The notes under the pieces were generated by a model. It saw only the letters and a program-made list of their open reading frames with translations. It was not told the DNA's origin and made no database searches. The translations under genes and the position numbers were made by a program. Below are positions 33,715 through 42,916 of a stretch of DNA of 64,000 bases, in pieces. The stretch comes from JAUSNA01 sp964511965 (GTDB taxonomy: Bacteria > Patescibacteriota > Microgenomatia > Levybacterales > GWA1-39-11), in assembly GCA_964511965.1 (NCBI GenBank), contig CAZEGF010000023.1:100725-164724 (forward strand), given 5' to 3'. The first letter of the stretch is position 1, and the number at the start of each line of letters is the position of its first letter.

Positions 33715-34622
33715 TGCATACTGTTATTATTTCCATTCTGCATTTCAATAATGATAAAGACACTTTCAACTGTCTAAATTCGTTACTTGATTTAAATCTT
33801 TCAGGGATCAATCTAAAAACCTACGTGCTAGATAACGGTTCAAAACAAGCATTAGAACTTCCTACTCATAAATATGATACTCTTTCCCTCACGGTTATAA
33901 GAAACCCAGAAAATTCGGGTTTTACCGGGGGTCATAATTTGGTGTTTGGTAAAGTAGAAGATATGGATTTTGATTATTTCATGATTCTCAACAACGACAC
34001 CATAGTTGAGAAAAATTTGTTGAAAGAATTGGTCGGAACAATTCAAAAAGAAGAAGTAGGTGCTGTTGTTCCTAAAATATATTTTACACGAGGGCATGAA
34101 TATCATAAGGATAGATACAGCGAAAATGATTTAGGTAAAGTTTTTTGGTATGCAGGTGGGTTTATGGATTGGGATAATGTTGCAAGTAAGCATAGAGGAG
34201 TTGATGAGGTAGATCATGGTCAATTTGGTGAAGAAGAGGAAATTGGATTTGCAACAGGTGCATGTTTGTTGATGCGAAAAAAATTAATTAAAAAAATTGG
34301 TTTGTTTGACGAAAAATATTTTTTGTATTATGAAGACGCAGATTTAGCACAAAGAATACAAAAGTCCGGATATAAAATCTTTTACAATCCTAAAGCAATT
34401 CTATGGCACAATAACGCAGGATCCTCATCTTCAGGATCTGCTCTCCATGACTACTATTTAACAAGGAATAGGCTGTTATTTGGAATGACTTATGCACCTT
34501 TAAAAACAAGACTTTTTCTAATAAAAGAATCCGCACACCTTTTAAGAAAAGGTAGAGTATGGCAAAAAAAAGGGGTAAAAGACTATTATTTTCATAAACT
34601 TGGTAAAGGAAGCTATGAATGA
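33714..34622 (+). CDS. GT2 glycosyltransferase (rhamnosyl/galactofuranosyl-transferase type)
   Basis: A 302-aa protein with the WcaE/GlfT-like pattern: NSGFTGGHN near residue 62, MILNNDTIVEKNLL with the metal-binding NDT, FATGACLLMRKKLI, and the catalytic-site YYEDADLAQRIQKSGY. It probably extends a lipid-linked glycan in the cytosol. It begins within the stop of the preceding GT2 and overlaps the next gene by 8 bp. Confidence 0.87.
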   Translation: MHTVIISILHFNNDKDTFNCLNSLLDLNLSGINLKTYVLDNGSKQALELPTHKYDTLSLTVIRNPENSGFTGGHNLVFGKVEDMDFDYFMILNNDTIVEKNLLKELVGTIQKEEVGAVVPKIYFTRGHEYHKDRYSENDLGKVFWYAGGFMDWDNVASKHRGVDEVDHGQFGEEEEIGFATGACLLMRKKLIKKIGLFDEKYFLYYEDADLAQRIQKSGYKIFYNPKAILWHNNAGSSSSGSALHDYYLTRNRLLFGMTYAPLKTRLFLIKESAHLLRKGRVWQKKGVKDYYFHKLGKGSYE

Positions 34623-36267
34623 AAAGTTATCAAAACATTTTGGGCTTATCCTTGTATTGATTTTATGTTCTCTTCCTCTAATAGGTTTGTTACAACCTGG
34701 TCTTCCTGTGACGCATGATGGAATTGATCACGTTGCGAGGATTGCAAATTTTTACAAAGGGCTAACAGAGGGAATACTATTTCCGCGCTGGGCGCAAAAT
34801 TTGAATTGGGGATATGGACATCCAATTCTAATGTTTCTTTACCCATTCTCTTCATATTTTGCTTCACTTTTTCATCTTGTTGGTTTTTCATTCGTTGATT
34901 CTTTAAAGTTAATTTTTGGAATTGGTTATATAGCAAGTGGAGTAACAATGTATGTCTGGGCAAAAAAACAATTTAATGATTATTTCGGCATAGCAGCATC
35001 TCTTTTATATGTATACGCTCCGTACCGGTTTATTGACCTATATGTTAGAGGGGCAATCGGGGAACATATGGCATTTATTTTCCCTCCACTAATACTTTAT
35101 TTTATCTACCAATACTTCAACATTAAGAAAATTCCTTTAAAAACGTTCTCATTTATTGGAATCAGTATGTCATTTGCTCTATTTTTACTCGCTCATAATG
35201 CTATCAGTCTTATGTTTATTCCCTTTATAATTTGCTACTCATTGATACTTTCATATCAAAGAAAAAATTATAAAGAGTGTCTTTATGTTTTTCTGGCAAT
35301 TTGTAATGGCTTTTTATTGTCTTCATTTTTTACGGTTCCGGCATTTTTGGAGGGGAAGTTCACCCTACGAGATATAGTTACCGGTGATGAGTATAAAAAC
35401 AGATTTGTAACCAATCCACTTTCATTTATTTATGGTGTATGGAGTTATGGCATAACAGGACAATTTTCAGTTCAAATTGGAATTGCTCATATTCTAGGAA
35501 TTTTAATTTTGCCGTTTGTGTATCTTAAAACAAATAAAGAATTCAAGATTTTACTCATTACCCTTTTTGTCTTTTTTGTTGGAGCAATAATTTTGATGGT
35601 TCCGCAGTCTAATTTCATATATCAAACTATTACAACATTGCAAAAATTTCAATTTCCGTGGAGATTTCTTTCACTCACTGTATTTACGAGCTCACTGTTA
35701 GGATCGGGGCTTTTTCTTGTAATAAAAAACAGTAAAGCAAAAAAAATAATACTTATAATCTTAATTCTAATTCTTTTAGGATCAACACTCACTTATTGGA
35801 AAGCAAAAGGATACACGAGAATTTCAGATTCTTTTTTCGAAAATGTTTATAACGGAACTACGGATACAGGGGAAAGTTCACCTATTTGGTCGGTTAGATT
35901 TATGGAAAAAAGACCAAAAGCTCATACCGAAGTAATTACAGGTGAAGCTCAAATTAAAGAACAGATAAGAAAATCAACACTACACAAGTATAGTATTAAA
36001 GTAGAGTCAAATGAGGCAAGAATGCGCGAGAATACATTATATTTTCCAAATTGGAAAGTAATTGTTGACGGACGAGAACAGAATATACAATTTCAGGATC
36101 CCACAGAACGGGGACTCATAACGTATACTTTATCAAAAGGAGTACATAATGTTTTAGTAAAATTTGAAGATACAAAGTTACGGATGATATCAAATATAGT
36201 TTCTCTGATATCTCTAATAGCAACAATAGTTGTAGGTTTTACTATTCTGAAAAAAAATGAAAAATAA
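34615..36267 (+). CDS. PTPS-related multi-pass membrane protein
   Basis: About 550 aa with about 11 helices. LPVTHDGIDHVARIANFYKG carries the HDG motif, and WGYGHPILMFLYPF matches the family. The C-terminal domain contains YFPNWKVIVDGREQ, with Asn replacing the usual Gly. The start is the ATG at 34615, preceded by AAAGGA, one of the few plausible ribosome-binding sites in the window. It overlaps the next gene, a YfhO protein, by 11 bp, repeating the PTPS-YfhO order seen at 21916-25691. Confidence 0.78.
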   Translation: MNEKLSKHFGLILVLILCSLPLIGLLQPGLPVTHDGIDHVARIANFYKGLTEGILFPRWAQNLNWGYGHPILMFLYPFSSYFASLFHLVGFSFVDSLKLIFGIGYIASGVTMYVWAKKQFNDYFGIAASLLYVYAPYRFIDLYVRGAIGEHMAFIFPPLILYFIYQYFNIKKIPLKTFSFIGISMSFALFLLAHNAISLMFIPFIICYSLILSYQRKNYKECLYVFLAICNGFLLSSFFTVPAFLEGKFTLRDIVTGDEYKNRFVTNPLSFIYGVWSYGITGQFSVQIGIAHILGILILPFVYLKTNKEFKILLITLFVFFVGAIILMVPQSNFIYQTITTLQKFQFPWRFLSLTVFTSSLLGSGLFLVIKNSKAKKIILIILILILLGSTLTYWKAKGYTRISDSFFENVYNGTTDTGESSPIWSVRFMEKRPKAHTEVITGEAQIKEQIRKSTLHKYSIKVESNEARMRENTLYFPNWKVIVDGREQNIQFQDPTERGLITYTLSKGVHNVLVKFEDTKLRMISNIVSLISLIATIVVGFTILKKNEK

Positions 36268-38548
36268 ATTTTTGCCAATTCTTGCAATTATTTTTATATG
36301 GTTAATTTTTTCCTTTCCATACTTCTTTCTTGGGAAGAGTCCATTTCCAGCAGATTATCAAAATAATTTTTTTGCTCCATGGAATGTTTACCCCGGTCAT
36401 CAAGGTCCGGTTAAGAATAATGCTCAGCCCGATATTATTACACAAATTTATCCATGGAGATTTTTTGATGTTGAACAATATAAAAAAGGACAGATACCAT
36501 TCTGGAATCCGTATAGTTTTTCAGGAACGCCACATTTAGCCAATTATCAGTCTGCCGCTTTATTTCCGATTAATATTCTTTTTTTGCTTCCAATAAAATT
36601 TATTGACATTTGGAGTCTACTGGTATTACTTCAGCCATTGCTGGCAGGATTATTTATATATGTATTTGCACGAAAACTAAAATTATCAGCTTATGCCGGA
36701 CTATTGTCTTCTTTTTCTTTTATGTTTTGCGGTTTTTTGGTTACATGGATGGGTTACGCAACTCTTGGTTATTCGATATTATTCTTACCATTGTCACTAT
36801 TTTTCATCTTAAAATATGTTGACAATAAATCCACCCGATGGTTAGTAGGTATATCATTTACGTTCCTTTTTTCTTTTTTTGCCGGCCATTTCCAAACCAG
36901 TATTTATTTTACTCTTGGAGTTTTTGGTTTTATCTTGTACCACCTAGTTTTTTCAAAAGATAGAAAGCTTTATGTAAATGCCTTGTTTTTTAGTATATTT
37001 GGATTATTGTTAGCAATGCCTCAAGTACTTCCCTCTATTGAATTTTATACGTATACCTTAAGAAGTAATTTATTCCAAAAAGTTGAAGCAATTCCCTGGA
37101 ATTATTTGCCTACTCTTTTGGCCCCTGATTTCTATGGAAATCCCGTAACCAGAAACGATTGGTTTGGCCACTACGCTGAGTGGAGTGGTTTTAGTGGTAT
37201 TGTCACTTTTGTTTTTGCCATGGCAGCAATTTTTTTTAAAAGAACTAAAGATTCGTTATTTTTTATAATATTACTTTTCACTTCGCTACTTCTCGCCTAC
37301 GACACACCGCTTTTGACCTTCCTTGTACAAATGAAACTTCCGGTTCTATCGACGAGTGCTGCAAGTAGAATAATTGTTCTTTTTAGCTTTTCGTCAGCCA
37401 TTCTAGCCGGGTTTGGTTTTGATGAAATTATTTCAATTTATAAAAAAAATAAAAAGAAAATGGTTGTATGGATTGCAGTTTGTATTTTACCTGTAGTTCT
37501 AATAGGTACTATTGCATATTTACCGGTGTTAGGACCGGATAGAGCACATATCGCCCAGAAAAATATCATATTACCCGTTATATTTTTTCTATTAACTTTA
37601 GTTGGTATATCCATTTTAATGTTATTCAAAAATAAATATGCAAGGTATATTTTTATAGGTATTGTTCTTTTAACAAGTGCGTGTGATATGTATAGATTTG
37701 CCTCTAAATGGCAGTCATTTTCACCAAAAAAAGAAGCATATGTTTCTGTTCCAATATCAAAGTTTTATGATTACCAAAATGATTATGATAGAGCTATCGG
37801 ACTATCCGGGGAGGAGGATTCAATATATTTTAATATCCCAACTCTTGGTGGATACGATCCCCTCTATATAAATGATTATGGAAAGTTTATTCAATACGTA
37901 GGAACAGGAGAGTACAAGACACCTGAAAGATCGGTTGTCACTTTTCCTATAAATGGAAAATATACACCACAGGCAATCGATTTTCTTGGCGTAAAATATA
38001 TTATTCACAAAAAATCAGATGGAGCTCTAGCGTGGGCATTCCCTTTTAACAAATATCCTATCGACAAGTTTGTGAAAGTTTATGAAGATAATTTCTATGA
38101 TGTATTTCAAAATAAAACTCCATTTGACAGAGCTTTTGTTGTATCAAAAGTGTTTCAAAGCAATACCTTTAATCTATTTGATTACGATCTTAAAAAAGTT
38201 GCATTCGTAGATGATCCAATCCCAGGTTTAAAAGAAGATGGCAGTGGGAATGCTAAGATCTTAAAATATAGTGCAAATTCAGTTGAAATCGAAGCCAATA
38301 CTAACGGACCTGCACTCCTTGTGTTAACCGATATTTTCTACCCTGGATGGAGAGCTGAGGTTAATGGGAAACCTTCAAAGATTTATAAAACTGATTACAC
38401 ATTCAGAGGTGTTATGGTCCCCGGTGGGAAGAGTAACATTACTTTTACCTATATGCCGGAAAGTTTTCTCATAGGTATCTACCTTTTCTTAATCGGTATA
38501 ATGGGAATGGTAGTCTTTAGTGTTGTTAGAAAATTTTCAAAAAACTAA
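36257..38548 (+). CDS. YfhO-family membrane protein
   Basis: A 763-aa protein with about 12 helices. Signatures are PFPADYQNNFFAPWNVYPG, TQIYPWRFFDVEQYKKGQ and PFWNPYSFSGTPHLANYQS. The C-terminal outer domain has FYPGWRAEVNGKPSKIY, FRGVMVPGGKSNITFTYM and PESF before the last helix, as in the copy at 23556. It is coupled to the preceding PTPS-related gene, and its TAA stop overlaps the next GT2 start by 1 nt (TAATG). Confidence 0.82.
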   Translation: MKNKFLPILAIIFIWLIFSFPYFFLGKSPFPADYQNNFFAPWNVYPGHQGPVKNNAQPDIITQIYPWRFFDVEQYKKGQIPFWNPYSFSGTPHLANYQSAALFPINILFLLPIKFIDIWSLLVLLQPLLAGLFIYVFARKLKLSAYAGLLSSFSFMFCGFLVTWMGYATLGYSILFLPLSLFFILKYVDNKSTRWLVGISFTFLFSFFAGHFQTSIYFTLGVFGFILYHLVFSKDRKLYVNALFFSIFGLLLAMPQVLPSIEFYTYTLRSNLFQKVEAIPWNYLPTLLAPDFYGNPVTRNDWFGHYAEWSGFSGIVTFVFAMAAIFFKRTKDSLFFIILLFTSLLLAYDTPLLTFLVQMKLPVLSTSAASRIIVLFSFSSAILAGFGFDEIISIYKKNKKKMVVWIAVCILPVVLIGTIAYLPVLGPDRAHIAQKNIILPVIFFLLTLVGISILMLFKNKYARYIFIGIVLLTSACDMYRFASKWQSFSPKKEAYVSVPISKFYDYQNDYDRAIGLSGEEDSIYFNIPTLGGYDPLYINDYGKFIQYVGTGEYKTPERSVVTFPINGKYTPQAIDFLGVKYIIHKKSDGALAWAFPFNKYPIDKFVKVYEDNFYDVFQNKTPFDRAFVVSKVFQSNTFNLFDYDLKKVAFVDDPIPGLKEDGSGNAKILKYSANSVEIEANTNGPALLVLTDIFYPGWRAEVNGKPSKIYKTDYTFRGVMVPGGKSNITFTYMPESFLIGIYLFLIGIMGMVVFSVVRKFSKN

Positions 38549-39309
38549 TGAAAAATTTAACTGTTATCATACTTTCGAAGGAAGACGAGGATGTAATTAC
38601 TGATGCAATAAAGTCCATCCACGGATTTGCGGATGAGGTTCTAGTTATAGATGGAAATTCTGATGACAAAACAAGAGAAATTGCTGAAAAATTAGGTGCA
38701 AAAGTGCTAAAAAATAATTTCAAGAATTTTTCAGATCAAAGAAATTTTGCGATGGATCATACTACAACACCCTGGGTATATTACATGGATTCTGATGAGA
38801 GAGTTACTCCCGCATTTATTCAGGAAGTTAATGAAACGATAAAAATCTACAATGAATATAGTGGAATTGCCGGTTACTTTGTAAATAGAAGAACATTTTA
38901 TTTTGGACATGATTGGAATTTCACAGACCGAGTACAAAGACTTTTTTATAGAGAAAGATTTGTTGAATGGAAGGGAGTAGTTCATGAAACACCGGTTATT
39001 AAGGGAGATTTCGATACTATTTCAGCCCCCATTATTCATTTAACTCATAGAAATCTTTCCCAAATGGTTAGAAAAACAAATGAATGGTCTGAATATGAGG
39101 CAAAATTAAGATTTGAATCTAATCATCCTGATCTTGTCCCATGGAGATTTCTTCGCGTAATGATTACTGAGTTTTTCTCATCCTACATAAGAAACAAGGG
39201 ATATAAAAATGGAACGTATGGATTAATTGAAGCTATGTATCAATCCTTCTCGATATTTATAACTTATGCAAAACTTTGGGAACTCCAACAAAATGATAGG
39301 AAAAAATAA
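38548..39309 (+). CDS. GT2 glycosyltransferase (WaaE/KdtX-like)
   Basis: A 253-aa enzyme with LTVIILSKEDEDVITDAI, FADEVLVIDGNSDDKTREIA and YYMDSDERVTPAF, where DSD is the metal site. VQRLFYRERFVEWKGVVHE is the acceptor-side motif of this GT2 branch. It is the last gene of its run and ends flush against the convergent DUF5652-like gene, so the co-directional cluster is interrupted here. Confidence 0.86.
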   Translation: MKNLTVIILSKEDEDVITDAIKSIHGFADEVLVIDGNSDDKTREIAEKLGAKVLKNNFKNFSDQRNFAMDHTTTPWVYYMDSDERVTPAFIQEVNETIKIYNEYSGIAGYFVNRRTFYFGHDWNFTDRVQRLFYRERFVEWKGVVHETPVIKGDFDTISAPIIHLTHRNLSQMVRKTNEWSEYEAKLRFESNHPDLVPWRFLRVMITEFFSSYIRNKGYKNGTYGLIEAMYQSFSIFITYAKLWELQQNDRKK

Positions 39310-39558
39310 CTATTTTTTCCTGAACCAAGATCTAATCTCAGAAATTGTAAGCCTTTTTTTAGCAAACCAAAAAAGATAAATAATTTCCAGAATAGCTAAA
39401 TCGTTAAAAGGGATAAGAATAAAAAGAGCAATAAACCAATTGCGTTGCTTGAGTTGTGATGTTCGCCAAAGCGCAACGCCTTTCCAAATAAGTTGCCATA
39501 CCGATAGCAAAATGATGACAGCTATTATTAATGGGTCCGGCGGAATTCCTTTCTTCAT
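39310..39558 (-). CDS. DUF5652-like small membrane protein
   Basis: An 82-aa protein with two hydrophobic helices (about 9-30 and 42-66). WKGVALWRTSQLKQRNWF, then IPFNDLAILEIIYLFWFAKK, resemble the DUF5652/PLD-nuclease-N-like pattern common in CPR bacteria. Function unknown. It is the only minus-strand gene in the glycan island, and TGcTACAAA lies 6 nt before its ATG, so it is probably real and separately transcribed. Confidence 0.7.
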   Translation of the reverse strand: MKKGIPPDPLIIAVIILLSVWQLIWKGVALWRTSQLKQRNWFIALFILIPFNDLAILEIIYLFWFAKKRLTISEIRSWFRKK

Positions 39559-39564
39559 AGTTTA

Positions 39565-39573
39565 TTTGTAGCA
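39565..39573 (-). promoter_or_regulatory. Extended -10-like TGcTACAAA of the 39558 gene
   Basis: TGcTACAAA on the minus strand, 6 nt before the ATG. The final A departs from consensus. Confidence 0.4.
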
Positions 39574-39575
39574 CA

Positions 39576-39605
39576 GTGACATTTTTTATGCAATGTTGGT
39601 AGAAT
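39576..39605 (+). promoter_or_regulatory. Promoter of the 39612 GT4 gene
   Basis: -35 GTGACA (39576-39581), an 18-bp spacer and extended -10 TGgTAGAAT (39597-39605), with 6 nt to the ATG at 39612. Confidence 0.6.
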
Positions 39606-39611
39606 AAAGGT

Positions 39612-40679
39612 ATGAATATTGGAATTTATTCACCATATCTTGAGACATTAACCGGTGGTGAAAAGTACATCTTTACAGCTACTTCATGTCTATCCAAAGA
39701 ACACAAAGTAACCGTATTTTGGGATGACCCTGCAATTCTTGAAAAAGCTTCCAAAAAGTTCAATTTGGATCTAAAAAATGTGACGGTTTCACCTAATGTA
39801 TTCAAGAAAGAATATGGTTTTCTAAAAAGAATATTACACACGGTAAAATATGACCGCATTTTATTTTTATCTGATGGAAGTATTCCCGTTGTTGGAGCAA
39901 AAAAACTACTAATCCATTTTCAATTTCCAGTTGAGTGGGTAAATACAAATAGTTTTGTTTTCTTATTTAAAAAATCAAGAATCGCCAAAATCATATGCAA
40001 TTCAAGATTTACAAAGAATTTTATTGACAAGAAATTTAAGGTAAATAGTTTTGTTTTGTATCCACCGGCAACAACTAACGAGGGAGAAATTCCTCAAAAA
40101 GAAAATTCAATACTTACCGTTGGAAGATTTAGTGTCCTTCCGAATGGCAGCGACTTCAAGAAATTGGAGTTTTTAATTTCCTCGTTTAAGAAATTTCAGA
40201 AAAAAAGACTAAAAGGCTGGAAATTTAATATTGTAACCAGTGTTTTACCGACAGATATGGAAAAATTTGCTGAACTTGAAAAAAAAGTTAAGAGCACTCA
40301 CATAAATATTTATAAAAATGCAACTTTTGAAGAAATAGTATCTCTATATAAAAAGTCAAAAATATATTGGCATGCATCAGGATATAGTGAAAATCTAGAG
40401 AAACATCCGGATAGAGCAGAACATTTTGGTATATCTACCGTTGAGGCTATGTCATATGGACAAATTCCGATTGTTATTAATGCCGGTGGCCAGCCGGAAA
40501 TTGTTGTAGACAACGATAATGGATTTTTATGGAATAACGAAGATGAATTAATAGAGATAACGCATAAGGTTGCAGTTGATAAAGATTTGCAAAAACGTAT
40601 AGCTTTGCGGGCAAACGAAACATCAAAGAATTTTTCAACAGAGAGATTTTGCGAAGAACTCAATCATTTAATATGGTGA
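39612..40679 (+). CDS. GT4 glycosyltransferase
   Basis: A 355-aa GT-B enzyme. The N-terminal Rossmann half opens with GIYSPYLETLTGGEKYI (GGEK acceptor loop). The C-terminal half has ILTVGRFS and the EX7E motif EHFGISTVEAMSYG, then NAGGQPEIV. GT4 enzymes are retaining and use UDP-, GDP- or ADP-sugars in the cytosol. It opens a transcription unit with its own promoter and overlaps the YfhO gene after it by 7 bp. Confidence 0.88.
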   Translation: MNIGIYSPYLETLTGGEKYIFTATSCLSKEHKVTVFWDDPAILEKASKKFNLDLKNVTVSPNVFKKEYGFLKRILHTVKYDRILFLSDGSIPVVGAKKLLIHFQFPVEWVNTNSFVFLFKKSRIAKIICNSRFTKNFIDKKFKVNSFVLYPPATTNEGEIPQKENSILTVGRFSVLPNGSDFKKLEFLISSFKKFQKKRLKGWKFNIVTSVLPTDMEKFAELEKKVKSTHINIYKNATFEEIVSLYKKSKIYWHASGYSENLEKHPDRAEHFGISTVEAMSYGQIPIVINAGGQPEIVVDNDNGFLWNNEDELIEITHKVAVDKDLQKRIALRANETSKNFSTERFCEELNHLIW

Positions 40680-42916
40680 ACAAAATCAAAAAATCGGGAC
40701 TTGTTTTGATTTTGGTTTTTGCCATAGTATTTTTTTACTTGCCATTTTTTCTCACTTCCAAACTACCAATACCTTCAGACTCAATTGTTGGTTTGTATCA
40801 TCCTTATCGCGATTTTTATTCCAATACATATCCAAATGGAATTCCTTTTAAGAATTTCCTGATAACAGATCCTGTTAGGCAAACCTATGTCTGGAGGGAA
40901 TTAGCGGTTGAAATATTCAAATCAGGAAATATTCCACTTTGGAATCCGTATGAAATGTCTGGAAAACCATTACTTGGGAATTTTCAATCAAGTGTTTTTT
41001 ATCCTCTAAATATATTATTTTTCGTTTTACCTTTTTCATTAGGTTGGTCATTTTTAATTTTTACCCAAACTCTATTATTCGGACTTTTTACGTTTTATTA
41101 CTTAAGAAATCTTAAGTTTCATTCTTTTACGTGTTTGCTTTCAGCTATTGCAATAGCCTTTTCCGGATTTAGTATTTCGTGGCTTGAATGGGGAAACATA
41201 ATATCAACAGCACTATGGCTTCCACTAATTTTACTTTCAATCGACAAATTTACACATAAAAAGGTTGGTAATAAAGTTCCAATTTGGTATGTGACACTTT
41301 TATTTGCGTTGCTTTGTTCTTTTTTTGCAGGTCACCTGCAATCGTTCTTTTATCTGTATCTTGTATCTTTTTCTTACTTTTGTTTGAGATGGTTTGAAAA
41401 TAAGAATCGTAAAGTACTCTTGTTTTTTGTAATTCTGAATTTACTTTTTGTAACAATTTCATTTTTCCAATGGTTTCCAACTCTGGAGTATATATTGCTT
41501 TCATCACGAGCGGTTGATCAGAAATTTAACTCTATTGAGGGGTGGTTTATTCCATGGAGACATCTCATTCAATTTATTGTCCCTGATTTTTTTGGTAACC
41601 CTACAACCCTTAATTATTGGGGTACATGGAATTATGGAGAACTTGTTGGTTACATCGGGGTCTTGCCATTACTAATGGTTCTTTTTTCATTCTATAAAAT
41701 AACTAGAACAACACTGTTTTATCTTGTTGTTGTAGTAATTTGTCTTGTTATGGCTTTGCCGACAGGTATTTCCTCGATTCCTTTTGTTCTAAATATTCCT
41801 TTTCTCTCAACAGCTCAACCAACGAGACTGCTTTTCCCAATAGTATTTTCTTTGTCTGTTCTCTCAGCAATTGGGATGAACAAATTCTTGCATATTGAAA
41901 AAATCAAACTTAAACATTTTTTACCGTTTATCATATTAGCTTCTATTTTTGGGTTAGTATTATTTTTAATTTTTACACAAGCTGATTTTCTGTTTAAAAG
42001 CCAAACTGAAATATTAGTTGCCAAAAGAAATATTGTTTTTCCGTTTGTGGTGTTTGTAGTATCCTCATTTCTGTTACTTCTACTTATAAAAATAAAAAAT
42101 GTAAAATTTCGTACCTTATTACTTATAATAATTGTACTTGTATCGTTTGTAGATGTACTACGATTTGCTCAAAAATTTACACCGTTTAGTTCATCTCAAT
42201 ATCTTTATCCTAAAACGTCAACCTTGGCATATCTCTCACAACAAAATGGTCTATTCAGAGTAGCTGTTATGGATAGAAGAATTATGCCACCTAATTTTTT
42301 CACACATTATAAAATTCAGACAATCGAGGGATATGACCCCTTATATTTGAAAAATTATGCAGAATTTATTACTGCTTTGGAGCGGGATAAACCAAATATT
42401 AATCCACCCTTTGGATTTAACAGGATAATAACACCGCATAATTATAATTCTTCCCTTTTTGATTTTCTCAATACAAGATTTGTTATTTCTTTGGATGAAA
42501 TAAAAACGGACAAATTGGTTAAAGTATTTGAAGAAGGACAAACAAAGATATACGAAAATAAAAAATACTTTCCCAGATTATTTTTTGTTCAGCATGTGAT
42601 ACCGGATACTGGTGATATTTCTTTATTATTTGGTAATGATCTTTTAAAAACTGCAATCGTAAAGGATTTATCTATTGAAAACAGTAGTTTGACCGTGGGT
42701 TCGGTTGATAGCATCTCTTATACCGAAAATGTAGTAACTCTGAAAACAAATAATCGTGGAAACGGCTATTTAGTTTTTTCTGACGTTTTTTATCCAACAT
42801 GGAGGGCTTATGTAGATAACGTAAAAACAAAAATCTATATAACAAATCATGCTTTCCGTGGAATCTTTGTCCCATCAGGCACTCATACTGTACAATTTAA
42901 AAATAATTTACTTTAA
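40673..42916 (+). CDS. YfhO-family membrane protein lacking the last helix
   Basis: About 747 aa with about 11 helices. Signatures are PIPSDSIVGLYHPYRD, VRQTYVWRELAVEIFKSG and PLWNPYEMSGKPLLGNFQS. The C-terminal domain has FYPTWRAYVDNVKTKIY (Thr for Gly) and FRGIFVPSGTHTVQF. The protein then stops at KNNLL, where the two other YfhO copies continue through Tyr-x-Pro-x-Ser-Phe and a final membrane helix. The next gene begins in the stop codon (TAATG), so the end may have been lost when the genes were joined. Confidence 0.8.
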   Translation: MVNKIKKSGLVLILVFAIVFFYLPFFLTSKLPIPSDSIVGLYHPYRDFYSNTYPNGIPFKNFLITDPVRQTYVWRELAVEIFKSGNIPLWNPYEMSGKPLLGNFQSSVFYPLNILFFVLPFSLGWSFLIFTQTLLFGLFTFYYLRNLKFHSFTCLLSAIAIAFSGFSISWLEWGNIISTALWLPLILLSIDKFTHKKVGNKVPIWYVTLLFALLCSFFAGHLQSFFYLYLVSFSYFCLRWFENKNRKVLLFFVILNLLFVTISFFQWFPTLEYILLSSRAVDQKFNSIEGWFIPWRHLIQFIVPDFFGNPTTLNYWGTWNYGELVGYIGVLPLLMVLFSFYKITRTTLFYLVVVVICLVMALPTGISSIPFVLNIPFLSTAQPTRLLFPIVFSLSVLSAIGMNKFLHIEKIKLKHFLPFIILASIFGLVLFLIFTQADFLFKSQTEILVAKRNIVFPFVVFVVSSFLLLLLIKIKNVKFRTLLLIIIVLVSFVDVLRFAQKFTPFSSSQYLYPKTSTLAYLSQQNGLFRVAVMDRRIMPPNFFTHYKIQTIEGYDPLYLKNYAEFITALERDKPNINPPFGFNRIITPHNYNSSLFDFLNTRFVISLDEIKTDKLVKVFEEGQTKIYENKKYFPRLFFVQHVIPDTGDISLLFGNDLLKTAIVKDLSIENSSLTVGSVDSISYTENVVTLKTNNRGNGYLVFSDVFYPTWRAYVDNVKTKIYITNHAFRGIFVPSGTHTVQFKNNLL

